The position numbers were made by a program, and so were the translations under genes. From Streptomyces liliifuscus (lineage in GTDB: Bacteria; Actinomycetota; Actinomycetes; Streptomycetales; Streptomycetaceae): a stretch of 64,000 nt of DNA. Position 1 is the stretch's first letter; every line of letters begins with the position of its first letter. The notes under the pieces were generated by a model. The model did no database searches. It saw nothing but the letters and a program-made list of their open reading frames with translations, and had not been told where the DNA came from. This document shows positions 39,799 to 48,217 of the stretch, in pieces. Location: assembly GCF_016598615.1 (NCBI RefSeq), contig NZ_CP066831.1, forward strand, positions 5,332,001 to 5,396,000. Reading direction: 5' to 3'.

Positions 39799-40148
39799 GC
39801 GCCCGCCGGCATCCCCCTCTGAAGAGCATCACCCCCACCCCGGACGGTCCGCAGGACGCTCCACAGCCTGTGGACGCTCCGGCCGTGGGCGACCCGAAGG
39901 GCGTCGCCGAAGGCGTCCCCATTGCTGTTCGTCCGGACCCGCAAACCGGAGACGGCCGCTACCCCGTGGCGTGGCTGACCATCAGTGTTCCGTACCGCGC
40001 CGTGCCTACCGCGACCTCGTGGTGCGCATGCGGCCGTGACCGCAACGCCACCGGAGACGCCGACGTGTGGGCCCTGATCGCCGACCACGAAGCCCACCGC
40101 GACACCTGCCCGCTCCGCACCACCCAGGAAGGGAAGGCCGCCGCATGA
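39795..40148 (+). CDS. Small AICE protein with CACGRD motif
   Basis: A 117-residue protein between the two replication genes, overlapping both by four bases (ATGA at each end). The N-terminal 55 residues are Pro/Asp-rich and probably disordered. The C-terminal half has TSWCACGRDRNATGDADVW and DHEAHRDTCPL, a C-x-C...H...C set that could bind zinc. Always-coupled position suggests a role in replication; no domain recognised. Confidence 0.65.
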   Translation: MSARRHPPLKSITPTPDGPQDAPQPVDAPAVGDPKGVAEGVPIAVRPDPQTGDGRYPVAWLTISVPYRAVPTATSWCACGRDRNATGDADVWALIADHEAHRDTCPLRTTQEGKAAA

Positions 40149-41290
40149 CCGACACCATCGACGGCGCCGCACTGCTCAACGAGGTGGAAGCCTTCCACCG
40201 CCGCTTCAACGTCTTCCCCCACGAGGCCGCCTACGTCGCCGTGGCGCTGTGGGACGCCCACGCCCACCTGCTCGACTGCTTCGACTCCACACCCCGGTTG
40301 GCGTTCCTCTCACCGGAGCCGGGGTCGGGGAAGTCCCGGGCGCTGGAGGTCGTGGAGACCCTCGTACCGGCGCCGATGACGGCGGTGAACGCGTCCGCCG
40401 CCGCCCTGTTCCGGTCCGTGTCCAACCCGAACGGGCGGCCCACGATCCTGTTCGACGAAATCGACACGGTCTTCGGGCCGAAGGCAGGCGACAACGAAGA
40501 GTTGCGCGGGTTCCTCAACGCAGGTCACCGCCGTACCGGGGTCACCTACCGGTGCATCGGCGACGGCGGGAACCAGACCGTTCAGGCCTTCCCCTCGTAC
40601 TGCGGGGTCGCGGTCGCCGGACTCGGCAACCTGCCCGACACGATCATGACCCGCTCCATCATCATCCGCATGCGCCGGCGGGCTCGCAACGAACGCGTGG
40701 AAGCCTTCCGTGCCCGCCTGCACGAGGCAGAGGGGCACGCGTTGCGGGACCGGCTCGCCCAATGGGCCGAACACGCCCGGGGGTTCGTCATGGGTGCGTG
40801 GCCGGAGATGCCGGACGGCGTCTCCGACCGGCCGGCGGACGTGTGGGAATCCCTGCTCGCCATCGCCGACGCGGCCGGCGGACAGTGGCCCGAGCGGGCA
40901 CGCGCGGCATGCGTGACGCTGGTGACCGCCTCACGGGCCAACGACAAGGGCAGTCTCGGGGTTCGGCTGCTGACTGATCTGCGTGATCACGTCATGGTCG
41001 GCATCGACCGCCTGCCCACGGTCGCCATCCTGGACCGGCTCAACGCCCTCGATGACGCCCCGTGGGCCGATCTGCACGGCAAGCCGCTCGACAACCGGCG
41101 CCTGTCGAAGATGCTCGCGGAGTACATGACGGTCGACACCGAGCCGATCGCCTCCCGCAACATCAAGACCGCCGGAAGCGTCCTCAAGGGCTACTACGCC
41201 GCCGATCTGTGGGACGCGTGGGCCCGCTACTGCCCCCCACCCCCGGAAAGTCCGCTACCTCCGCTACCCGGCACGGAAAACGTGGCCTGA
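40145..41290 (+). CDS. DUF3631 helicase-like ATPase of the AICE
   Basis: A 381-residue P-loop ATPase. Walker A LSPEPGSGKSRAL (about 55-67), Walker B-like PTILFDEIDTVFG (about 99-111), a sensor region (VAVAGLGNLPDTIMTRSIIIRMRR in part: LPDTIMTRSIII) and the C-terminal DUF3631 domain with LSKMLAEYMT and KTAGSVLKGYYAADL. In AICEs it follows the PrimPol gene and presumably unwinds the origin. Its last codons overlap the first CCGCTACC repeats of the iteron array. Confidence 0.88.
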   Translation: MTDTIDGAALLNEVEAFHRRFNVFPHEAAYVAVALWDAHAHLLDCFDSTPRLAFLSPEPGSGKSRALEVVETLVPAPMTAVNASAAALFRSVSNPNGRPTILFDEIDTVFGPKAGDNEELRGFLNAGHRRTGVTYRCIGDGGNQTVQAFPSYCGVAVAGLGNLPDTIMTRSIIIRMRRRARNERVEAFRARLHEAEGHALRDRLAQWAEHARGFVMGAWPEMPDGVSDRPADVWESLLAIADAAGGQWPERARAACVTLVTASRANDKGSLGVRLLTDLRDHVMVGIDRLPTVAILDRLNALDDAPWADLHGKPLDNRRLSKMLAEYMTVDTEPIASRNIKTAGSVLKGYYAADLWDAWARYCPPPPESPLPPLPGTENVA

Positions 41291-41416
41291 CCAGCAGCAA
41301 TGCGGTAGCGGCAACCGGCCCCGGTTGCCGCTACCCCGCCGCTACCCGTCCGCTACCGCTACCCCTTCCCGCTACCTCGAACAGGCCCCTGACCTGCGCG
41401 GTAGCGGCGGTAGCGG
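41252..41416. repeat. Ten CCGCTACC iterons: candidate replication origin
   Basis: The octamer CCGCTACC starts at 41252, 41261, 41328, 41339, 41350, 41356 and 41369, and in inverse (GGTAGCGG) at 41304, 41400 and 41409. Two inverse and direct copies make a perfect 15-bp hairpin, 41304-41318 with 41321-41335. The array spans the end of the DUF3631 gene and the space before xis, close to all replication genes. It could be the double-strand origin, or binding sites controlling xis-int. Confidence 0.6.
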
Positions 41417-41490
41417 AAGTAGCACCCCTCAGAAGGGGGCCCGACGAGCCCCCCGCCCCGCTCCTTCCTTCTGTCCCAAGGAGTCATGCC

Positions 41491-41679
41491 GTGGCACGCC
41501 CCCAGAAGCTCAAGCTCTGTGAAGTCCTCGCAGAGATCCGCATGAGCCGCGCCGCGTTCTACCGCATGCGCGCCCGTGGCCAAGCCCCCCGCCTCCAGAA
41601 GCTCCCCAACGGCGAGATCCGAGTGAACCGCGCCGACTTGGACGCGTGGTGGGCGAGCTGCGACCAGCGCGCCGCCTGA
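41491..41679 (+). CDS. xis: Excisionase (Xis), HTH
   Basis: A 62-residue protein with an excisionase-type helix-turn-helix: KLKLCEVLAEIRMSRAAFYRMRARG (in part: EIRMSRAAFYRMRA) followed by the wing PNGEIRVNRADLDAWW. GTG 41491 has AAGGAG 7 bases upstream, which decides the start over a longer frame. It lies 71 bases before int, the standard xis-int order of AICEs, and should direct excision together with Int. Confidence 0.9.
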   Translation: MARPQKLKLCEVLAEIRMSRAAFYRMRARGQAPRLQKLPNGEIRVNRADLDAWWASCDQRAA

Positions 41680-41750
41680 TTCGACGCCACATCATCCGAA
41701 CGCCCGTTGAGGGGACCGCTCCGGCGGTCCCCTCCGTCATGAGGTGATCA

Positions 41751-43142
41751 ATGAAGAGCCACAACGTGCGGATCTGGGGTATCCGCCGCCGCGACAGCAA
41801 GTCGGCACCTTTCCAGGTGCGTTGGACCGTGGCGGGCAAGGTCTGCCAAGAGCCCTTTGCTACCAAGACCCTCGCGGACGCCCGTCGTTCGAAACTCGTC
41901 ACTGCGGTTGGCGCTGGTGAAGCGTTCGACGTCGCTACAGGACTCCCGGCTTCCGAGCTGCGGGAGGCGACGTCTCCGACCTGGTACGAACACGCCTGTG
42001 CGTACGCGCTCATGAAGTGGCCCAACGCGTCCGCCAAGCATCGCGCTGGCATCGCAGAGGCCCTGACTGCACTTACGGTGGCACTCGTCTCCACCTCCCG
42101 TGGGGCCCCGGACTCTGCCGTCCTGCGCCGCGCTCTCCAGGGATGGGCGTTCAGGGCCACGCTCGGGGACGGCGGGGAACATCAGGCTCTGAAGGATGCC
42201 GATCACGACGTTCCGCGCGAGATCCGCAGTGCCCTGGACTGGGTGGCCGGCGCCTCGCTGAAGGTGGTCGACGTGGCCGAGTCGGACAACATCCGCCGTG
42301 CCCTGACTGCTCTGTCCAAGCGGCTGGATGGGAAGCGTGCGGCGGACAACACGATGAGGCGTAAGCGCATGGTCTTCAGTAACGCCATGCGGTACGCGGT
42401 CGAGCGGGAGGTACTTCCTGCGAACCCCTTGGGCCGAATCGACTGGGCCGCGCCGGACACCACGGATGAGGTGGACTTCCAGTACGTGCCCGACCCACAG
42501 CAGACGCGACGGTTGATCGACGCTGTACGGGATGCCGACGTGCGCGGCCCACATCTGCACGCGTTCTTTGGCTGCCTCTACTACGCCGCTATGCGCCCGT
42601 CCGAAGTGGCTTCGCTCATGCGGCGGAACTGCAAGCTCCCTGCTGAGGGTTGGGGGGAGTTGGTGCTCACGCAGAGCCGACCAGAGGTCGGGAAGGGGTG
42701 GACCGACGACGGCCGCTCGTTCGACGAACGAGGGTTGAAGCGGCGGGCGCGTAAGGCCACACGTCCCGTGCCGATCCCGCCCACGCTGGTCGCGATGCTC
42801 CGCGCACACTTGGACCGGTTTGGTACGGCGGCGGATGGTCGGCTCTTCCGTGCACCCCGTGGCGGTCGTATCGGGTCCAACGAGTACACCGACCTGTGGC
42901 AACAGGCCCGAAAGGCTGCCCTCACAACCGAGGAAGCGGCCACCCCGCTCGCAGACGTCCCGTACTCGCTCCGGCACGCCGGGGTCTCGCTGTGGATCAA
43001 AGCGGGTGTCGATCCGGTGGAAGTCGCGCGGCGTGCCGGTCACAGTCCGGCGGTGCTGTGGCGGTTCTACGCGAAGATCCTTCGTGGTCAGCAGACGGTG
43101 TCGAACCAGATGATTGATGCCGCGCTGGCCGATGGCGCCTGA
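41751..43142 (+). CDS. int: AICE tyrosine recombinase (integrase)
   Basis: A 463-residue tyrosine recombinase. The N-terminal arm-binding region (WGIRRRDSKSAPFQVRW) and core-binding domain are followed by the catalytic domain with Arg282 (AAMRPSEVAS), Arg408-His409 (YSLRHAG; the first His of the usual H-x-x-R is Tyr405), His431 (AGHSPAV) and the nucleophile Tyr440 (RFYAKIL). It lies next to the right att repeat and the 3' end of the tRNA. It integrates the element into tRNA-Ser(TGA). Confidence 0.94.
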   Translation: MKSHNVRIWGIRRRDSKSAPFQVRWTVAGKVCQEPFATKTLADARRSKLVTAVGAGEAFDVATGLPASELREATSPTWYEHACAYALMKWPNASAKHRAGIAEALTALTVALVSTSRGAPDSAVLRRALQGWAFRATLGDGGEHQALKDADHDVPREIRSALDWVAGASLKVVDVAESDNIRRALTALSKRLDGKRAADNTMRRKRMVFSNAMRYAVEREVLPANPLGRIDWAAPDTTDEVDFQYVPDPQQTRRLIDAVRDADVRGPHLHAFFGCLYYAAMRPSEVASLMRRNCKLPAEGWGELVLTQSRPEVGKGWTDDGRSFDERGLKRRARKATRPVPIPPTLVAMLRAHLDRFGTAADGRLFRAPRGGRIGSNEYTDLWQQARKAALTTEEAATPLADVPYSLRHAGVSLWIKAGVDPVEVARRAGHSPAVLWRFYAKILRGQQTVSNQMIDAALADGA

Positions 43143-43237
43143 CCAGGGCTTATGGCGCCTGCCTGTTGGCCACAGGTTGGCCGCACGCACTGGTCAAGGG
43201 TGGGACAACCCGACTCAGGGTGAGACAGGCTGAACAC

Positions 43238-43273
43238 AGAAGGGGTGCCCCTCCGGAGAGGTGCACCCCTTCT
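43238..43273 (+). terminator. Hairpin terminator after int
   Basis: 11-bp stem, AGAAGGGGTGC (43238-43248) and GCACCCCTTCT-type complement (43263-43273), about 100 bases after the int stop and just before the att site. Confidence 0.65.
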
Positions 43274-43296
43274 GACCTGCATAGCTTCTGACCTGC
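43270..43296. repeat. Direct repeats TTCTGACCTGC abutting the right att site
   Basis: TTCTGACCTGC occurs at 43270-43280 and 43286-43296, with a 16-base period, ending exactly where the 63-bp att repeat begins. Position and spacing fit arm-type Int or Xis binding sites. The first copy overlaps the terminator stem. Confidence 0.45.
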
Positions 43297-43359
43297 GCGG
43301 TGGGTGTGGGATTTGAACCCACGGTCACATCGCTGCGACGACGGTTTTCAAGACCGTTC
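43297..43359. repeat. attR: Right att repeat within tRNA-Ser(TGA)
   Basis: 63 bases identical to 28829-28891. It supplies the 3' part of the intact tRNA-Ser(TGA), including the anticodon loop. Identity ends two bases into the 5' half of the anticodon stem flank (43360 differs), which defines the outermost limit of strand exchange. Confidence 0.95.
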
Positions 43360-43384
43360 CCTTAGGCCGCTCGGGCAACCCACC
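43298..43384 (-). tRNA. tRNA-Ser(TGA)
   Basis: Class II tRNA on the minus strand, 87 bases. Acceptor GGTGGGT (5' end at 43384) pairs with ACCCACC (43299-43305); D-arm region TGCCCGAGCGGCC; anticodon loop TCTTGAAAA gives TGA; long variable arm; T-arm GTGGGTTCAAATCCCAC. Discriminator G, CCA not encoded. Its 3' part comes from the AICE. Confidence 0.96.
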
Positions 43385-43411
43385 CCGCGCCGCTGAGAGA
43401 TCGGCGCGGGG
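43383..43411 (-). terminator. Hairpin between htrA-like gene and tRNA
   Basis: 10-bp perfect stem CCCCGCGCCG (43383-43392) with CGGCGCGGGG (43402-43411), loop 9 nt, 15 bases past the protease stop on the minus strand and touching the tRNA 5' end. Probable terminator of the protease gene. Confidence 0.6.
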
Positions 43412-43425
43412 ACAAGACTAACCGG

Positions 43426-44919
43426 TCAGCTGTCGCCCTCGCGCTGGCCCAGGGTGACTTCGGCCGTCTGCTGCTTGCCGTCGCGGGTGTAGGTGAGCTT
43501 GACGGTGTCGCCGGGCTGGTGGGTCCAGATCTCGCCGATGAGGGTCGGGCCGCTGTCGATCACCCGGTCGTCGAGCTTGGTGATGACGTCACCGGGCTTG
43601 AGGCCGGCCTTGGCGGCGGGGCCGTTCGGCGTGACCGCGTCCGAGCCGCTGGCGCCCTGCTCGGTGATCTTCGCGCCCGTGCCCTCCTCCAGGGAGACCG
43701 AGGCGCCGATCACCGGGTAGACGGGCTTGCCGGTCTTGATCAGCTGCTGGGCGACGGTCTTCGCCTGGTTGATCGGGATCGCGAAGCCCAGACCGATGGA
43801 ACCGGACTGGCTCGTGCCGCCCAGGCCGCCGCTGGAGGACTGGATGGCGGAGTTGATGCCGATGACCGAGCCGTTCGCGTCCAGCAGCGGGCCGCCGGAG
43901 TTGCCCGGGTTGATCGAGGCGTCGGTCTGCAGGGCGCTCATGTACGAGGCCTTGCTCTGGGCGCTGCCGTCGCTGGAGGCCACCGGGCGGTTCTTTGCGC
44001 TGATGATGCCCGTGGTCACCGTGTTCGACAGGCCGAAGGGCGCGCCGATCGCGATCGTCGAGTCGCCGACGGCGACCTTGTCGGAGTTGCCGAGAGGCAA
44101 CGGCTTGAGGTCGCTCGGTGCGTTCTTGAGCTTGATGACCGCGACGTCGTAGCCCTGGGCGTGGCCGACCACCTCGGCGTCGTACTTCTTGCCGTTCGAG
44201 AACGTCGCCGAGAGCTTGCCGCTGTCGACCGCCTCCGCCACCACGTGGTTGTTGGTGAGGATGTGGCCCTGGGTGTCGAAGACGAAGCCGGTGCCCGTGC
44301 CGCCCTCGCCGTTGCTCCCCTCGGCCTCGATGGTGACCGTGCTCGGCAGAGCCGTGGCGGCCACGGACGCGACCGTGCCCGGGTCACGCTTGAGGTCGCC
44401 GCCGCTCTGGGAGGCGGCGACCGTCGTGGAGTCCGTGGAGTTGTCGTTGCGGTCGGCGGCCCAGAAGCCGATGCCACCGCCCACGCCGCCCGCGACCAGC
44501 GCGGCCACCAGAACGGCGGCCACCAGACCGCCGCGCCCGCCGGACTTGGGCTTGGGCGCGGGCTGTTGGTACGAGGAGCCCCAGACATCCCCAGAGCCGC
44601 CCTCGCCGCCGCTCGCGTACGAAGGTGTGGCCGGCGGCGGAGGCGGCCAGGCACCCGCTTCCGGTGCCGGGCCCGCGGCCTCGGGCGCCCCGGAGGGAAC
44701 CGGGGGCAACGTGGCCGTCGGCGTGTCCCCTTGGGGAGCGCCCGTCCCCTGGGGGTAGGCCGGGCCCTGGGACGGAGCCGTGCCCTGGTGGGGGTCCACA
44801 GGGTCCGTTCCCCGCGACACCCCCTGCTCCGGCGGCACGGAAGCAGCAGGAGTGTCCACCGGCACAGGAGGTGCAGACGGGGCCGGGGGTACCGCAGTGC
44901 CCTCGTTCTCGGTGCTCAC
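43426..44919 (-). CDS. HtrA/DegP-type membrane serine protease with PDZ
   Basis: A 497-residue protease. GTG 44919 has GGAAG upstream and is preferred to the in-frame ATG 44949. Residues 1-125 are a Pro-rich cytoplasmic region, then one TM helix (about 132-152, GLVAAVLVAALVAGGVGGGIGFW in part), then an extracytoplasmic trypsin-like domain with the triad His225 (TNNHVV), Asp258 (YDVAVIKL) and Ser341 (NPGNSGGP). A PDZ domain (about 395-490) has GLKPGDVITKLDDRVI. It degrades or refolds misfolded envelope proteins. Confidence 0.93.
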   Translation of the reverse strand: MSTENEGTAVPPAPSAPPVPVDTPAASVPPEQGVSRGTDPVDPHQGTAPSQGPAYPQGTGAPQGDTPTATLPPVPSGAPEAAGPAPEAGAWPPPPPATPSYASGGEGGSGDVWGSSYQQPAPKPKSGGRGGLVAAVLVAALVAGGVGGGIGFWAADRNDNSTDSTTVAASQSGGDLKRDPGTVASVAATALPSTVTIEAEGSNGEGGTGTGFVFDTQGHILTNNHVVAEAVDSGKLSATFSNGKKYDAEVVGHAQGYDVAVIKLKNAPSDLKPLPLGNSDKVAVGDSTIAIGAPFGLSNTVTTGIISAKNRPVASSDGSAQSKASYMSALQTDASINPGNSGGPLLDANGSVIGINSAIQSSSGGLGGTSQSGSIGLGFAIPINQAKTVAQQLIKTGKPVYPVIGASVSLEEGTGAKITEQGASGSDAVTPNGPAAKAGLKPGDVITKLDDRVIDSGPTLIGEIWTHQPGDTVKLTYTRDGKQQTAEVTLGQREGDS

Positions 44920-45198
44920 AGCTCTTCCTCTCGATCCACGGCTGTTCATTCCGGTCGCGCCCGGTCACGATCACTCACGTGTGTTCATGACTCCACCCGC
45001 GTGTGTTCAGGAACCGGCGCGATTCAGCTGTGCATGTGCTTTTGTATGCCGTCAGCTTTTCCCATGGGCCGTCAGGGCACCATAAGCGGTGCCTGTGACT
45101 CCGGGATCTTCATTTATATCGGACAGGTCTGACAAAACCATCGCATGCACCACGCCACCGTTCTCACGCCTACCCACTCGCGATGGCACCATGACGCG

Positions 45199-46011
45199 GT
45201 GACCCACGCACGACAGCACCTGAACCAGGTCGTCGCCCACCGCGGGGCCTCCGACGAGGCCCCGGAGCACACCCTGGCCGCGTACGAGAAGGCGATCGAG
45301 GACGGGGCGGACGCCCTGGAGTGCGATGTACGGCTGACGGCGGACGGACATCTCGTCTGTGTCCACGACCGTCGCGTCAACCGCACCTCCAACGGCCGCG
45401 GCGCCGTCTCCGCCCTGGAACTCGCCGACCTCGCCACCCTGGACTTCGGCTCCTGGAAGAACCGCGACGAAGCGCCCGACTGGGAACAGCAGCGGCCCCC
45501 GTCCTGGGAGCAGCAGTCCGTCCTCACCCTGGAACGCCTGCTCGAACTGGTCGCGGACGCCGATCGCCCCGTACAACTCGCCATCGAGACGAAGCACCCC
45601 ACGCGCTGGGCGGGCCAGGTCGAGGAGCGCCTGCTCGTACTGCTGAAGCGTTTCGGCCTGGACGCCCCGCCCTCGGCCGCCGAGTCGCCCGTACGCGTCA
45701 TGAGTTTCTCGGCGCGCTCGCTGCACCGCGTCCGCGCCGCGTCCCCGACGCTGCCGACGGTCTATCTCATGCAGTTCGTCTCGCCCCGGCTGCGCGACGG
45801 ACGGCTGCCCGCGGGGGTGCGGATCGCCGGCCCCTCGATGCGCATCGTCCGCAATCACCCGGCCTACATCGAGCGCCTGAAACGTGCCGGACATCACGTT
45901 CACGTGTGGACGGTGAACGAGCCCGAGGATGTCGATCTCTGTGTCGAGCTCGGCGTCGACGCCATCATCACCAACCGCCCGCGCGCGGTGCTCCACCAGC
46001 TGGGCCGCTGA
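45199..46011 (+). CDS. Glycerophosphodiester phosphodiesterase
   Basis: A 270-residue GDPD with a TIM-barrel fold. Signature motifs are VVAHRGASDEAPEHTLAA (catalytic His/Arg and Glu, about residues 9-26), DALECDVRLTADGHLVCVHD (metal ligands and catalytic His, in part: LECDVRLTADG), NRTSNGRG and the terminal HVWTVNEPEDVDLCVELGVDAIITNRP (in part: VWTVNEPEDV). I prefer GTG 45199 because alignment-like motifs begin there; ATG 45145 would add 18 residues. No signal peptide, so cytoplasmic. It hydrolyses glycerophosphodiesters to glycerol 3-phosphate. Confidence 0.92.
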   Translation: MTHARQHLNQVVAHRGASDEAPEHTLAAYEKAIEDGADALECDVRLTADGHLVCVHDRRVNRTSNGRGAVSALELADLATLDFGSWKNRDEAPDWEQQRPPSWEQQSVLTLERLLELVADADRPVQLAIETKHPTRWAGQVEERLLVLLKRFGLDAPPSAAESPVRVMSFSARSLHRVRAASPTLPTVYLMQFVSPRLRDGRLPAGVRIAGPSMRIVRNHPAYIERLKRAGHHVHVWTVNEPEDVDLCVELGVDAIITNRPRAVLHQLGR

Positions 46012-46219
46012 CCTGGGGCCCTGCGGGAGTCCCCTGCGCGGCCACCCCCACCCCTCGGCCACACCAGCGAATTCAGGCCACGCGATTACAGGGAGTGCTC
46101 CGGCGCGTTCATTCCGTATTCGATCGTTAAGAGTGCGTCACTGCACGTGCATTGGCCGGTTTCCGGTCCAGTCCAGGGGGGCATTCACACCGTGGCGTGG
46201 GGCAAAGGAGGTCTCGGGG

Positions 46220-46762
46220 GTGGCGTTGGTGGTGGCACAGGAGGTGCCCACGTCGTCGAGCATGGCCGTACCCCATGGCCCTGCGGGCGTGGGGGAAGCA
46301 AGACACCGGATGCGGGCTCAGCTGCGCACCGGCGGTGTGGCGGAAACGGTCATCGACGATGCCGTATTGATCCTTTCCGAACTATTGAGCAACGCCTGCC
46401 GGCACGGCAGGCCGTTGGGTGACGCACTGGCGGGGGACGGCGACGTCCGGGCCGCGTGGCGCGTCGAACCGACCGGCAGGCTCACCGTCGAGGTGACGGA
46501 CGGCGGCGGTCCGACCCGTCCGGTTCCGGCCACGCCCTCGGTCACCGCGCGCGGCGGTCGCGGGCTGAACATCATCACGGCGCTGGCCGACGACTGGGGC
46601 GTCCGGGACGACGCCCGCGGTGAGGTCACGGTGTGGGTGGTCGTGCACAAGGACGCGCACGCGGGACATCGCCGCGACGACTTCGCCTCGCGTGTCACGG
46701 CCCCGTCGGTGTCCGCGATACCCGACCTCGACTTCGGGAACGCTTTCGACGGTCTGGACTGA
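46220..46762 (+). CDS. HATPase-type anti-sigma/regulatory kinase
   Basis: A 180-residue single-domain histidine-kinase-like ATPase. N-box ILSELLSNACRHGRP (about 53-67), G1 box EVTDGGG, and G2 box TARGGRGLNIITALADDWGV (in part: GGRGLNIITALADDW). This is the RsbW/SpoIIAB-like family abundant in Streptomyces, which binds sigma factors or phosphorylates anti-anti-sigma proteins. GTG 46220 is chosen because a near-perfect AAAGGAGGT lies 7-15 bases upstream; the frame is open much further upstream. Confidence 0.88.
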   Translation: MALVVAQEVPTSSSMAVPHGPAGVGEARHRMRAQLRTGGVAETVIDDAVLILSELLSNACRHGRPLGDALAGDGDVRAAWRVEPTGRLTVEVTDGGGPTRPVPATPSVTARGGRGLNIITALADDWGVRDDARGEVTVWVVVHKDAHAGHRRDDFASRVTAPSVSAIPDLDFGNAFDGLD

Positions 46763-47087
46763 GCCGGACTGAAGACGACCGGACTGAAAACGACCTGAGC
46801 GGATCGCGGTCCAAGCCGGGGAGCGCCTGAACCGGCGGCGACCCGAGACGACAGCGACCGGAGACGACAGCGGCCCGAGTCGAGGACGAACCGAGTCGGG
46901 GACAACCCGAACCCAGGACGACCTGGTCCGAAGCAACCCGAAGCAGACGGAAGCATTCGTTCAAGGACGAACCGAATCACCGCTTCCGGGACGACTCGGC
47001 ACGTTGTCCACAGGGTCCCGTGACTCCCCGTACGAGCGGCTAGGCTCGCGCCCGTACGAGTCGAGCCGTAACCGGGAGACATCCACG
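46763..47087. repeat. Gene-free region with degenerate GACGA/CCGGA repeats
   Basis: About 325 bases with no credible gene. The segment 46763-46980 consists of diverged short units around ACCGGA, GACGAC, CCGAGT and GAACCGAATC (for example ACTGAAGACGACCGG and ACTGAAAACGACCTG). No clear period. It ends with the promoter and RBS of the SEC-C gene. Confidence 0.45.
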
Positions 47088-48053
47088 ATGGCCAAGAAGC
47101 GACCCCAGACGAAGGCCAAGCAGCCTCAGCTGACGGATGGAGAGATCCCGGTCGTCGGGGCGCGCGAGCCCTGCCCATGCAACAGCGGCCGCCGTTACAA
47201 GGCCTGTCACGGACGGGCCGCCGCGCACGCAGTGACCGAATTGGTGCACCGCCCCTTCGAAGGGCTGGCGGGCGAGGCCGACTGGGTCGCGCTGCGCGAG
47301 CTGGTGCCCGCGGCCACCGTCGAACTGCATCTGAAGGAGGCGCTCCCGGAGGGCGTCCCGTCGGTCACGCTCGCCACGGTGCTGCCGATGGCGTGGCCCG
47401 CGCTGCGCCGCGAAGACGGCTCGGTCCTGATCGGCCTGCAGAACGACACCGCGTCCGGTGACATCAGCCGCGACCTGGCCGACACCCTCGGGCGCGCGCT
47501 CACCGCGGAGCCCGGCACTCCGGTCCAGGGCCGCCGCGCCCCGGCCGACGGACCGCGGCTGCAGGACCTCCTCGACCCCGAAGGCGCGTTCGAGCCAGTT
47601 GTGCACCCGGGCTTCGAATTCTGGGTTCCGGACGCGCAGAACGCGACCACGGAGGTGACCGCCTCCCTGGAGCGGGCCAACGCCGCCGCCATCCCCACCG
47701 TGAAGCTCGCGGGTGTCGACGCCGCGTACTGGTGCGAGACGCCCGACAAGAACCACCTGCGCTGGGTCATGCCGCACCCGGAGGAGCAGCTTCTGGACGC
47801 GCTCGCCCGGCTGCACGCCGCGGGCCGTTCGAGCCTCGGCGACGGCACCCGTCTCGTGGGCTCCTTCCGTGCCCACGGCCTCACGGTGCCGGTCTGGGAC
47901 CTGCCGACCGGTGTCACGGCGGAGGATGTCGAGAAGCCGGCCGCCGAGTTCGCCGAGCGGCTCGCCGGCGCGCTGGCCTCGGACGCACCGCTCACCCCGG
48001 ACGAGCGCCGGGCGCGCGGCGGTCTCACCAACCGGCAGGTCACGCTCAGCTGA
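47088..48053 (+). CDS. SEC-C motif protein, DUF5926-like
   Basis: A 321-residue cytoplasmic protein. A basic N-terminus (AKKRPQTKAKQ) is followed by a SEC-C zinc motif, REPCPCNSGRRYKACHG (about residues 24-40), the same metal-binding module found at the C-terminus of SecA. The rest is a conserved actinobacterial region with FEFWVPDAQNATTEV, MPHPEEQLLDALARLHAAG (in part: PHPEEQLLDALARL) and a C-terminal LTPDERRARGGLTNRQVTL. CGGGAG precedes ATG 47088. Function unknown; conserved in Streptomyces chromosomes. Confidence 0.85.
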   Translation: MAKKRPQTKAKQPQLTDGEIPVVGAREPCPCNSGRRYKACHGRAAAHAVTELVHRPFEGLAGEADWVALRELVPAATVELHLKEALPEGVPSVTLATVLPMAWPALRREDGSVLIGLQNDTASGDISRDLADTLGRALTAEPGTPVQGRRAPADGPRLQDLLDPEGAFEPVVHPGFEFWVPDAQNATTEVTASLERANAAAIPTVKLAGVDAAYWCETPDKNHLRWVMPHPEEQLLDALARLHAAGRSSLGDGTRLVGSFRAHGLTVPVWDLPTGVTAEDVEKPAAEFAERLAGALASDAPLTPDERRARGGLTNRQVTLS

Positions 48054-48217
48054 GACACAGCCGGCACCCAGGTGGGACTGGCCGACCGGCCAGTCGGCCG
48101 ACAGGGCCGTGAACCTGGTGACTCCTGTCACAACTCCCTGTAGTGGCAGGCAAGTCGGTGTCCGAATAGCCGAGATCGAATTTGCGAACCGCCGATCTCT
48201 TGTTACCGTTCCATTAG

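Larger units (their letters stand above)
28829..43359. mobile_element. Complete AICE (integrative and conjugative element) in tRNA-Ser(TGA)
   Basis: Bounded by a 63-bp direct repeat (28829-28891 and 43297-43359) that is the 3' part of tRNA-Ser(TGA); the repeat-to-repeat unit is 14,468 bp. The intact tRNA is restored at the right end next to int, as expected. Module order: low-G+C cargo (29.2-31.7 kb), GNAT and GntR regulator (31.8-33.2 kb), transfer operon with Spd-like proteins and an FtsK-type TraB (33.6-38.8 kb), replication proteins (38.9-41.3 kb), xis and int (41.5-43.1 kb). All key genes look intact, so the element may still be mobile. Confidence 0.93.
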
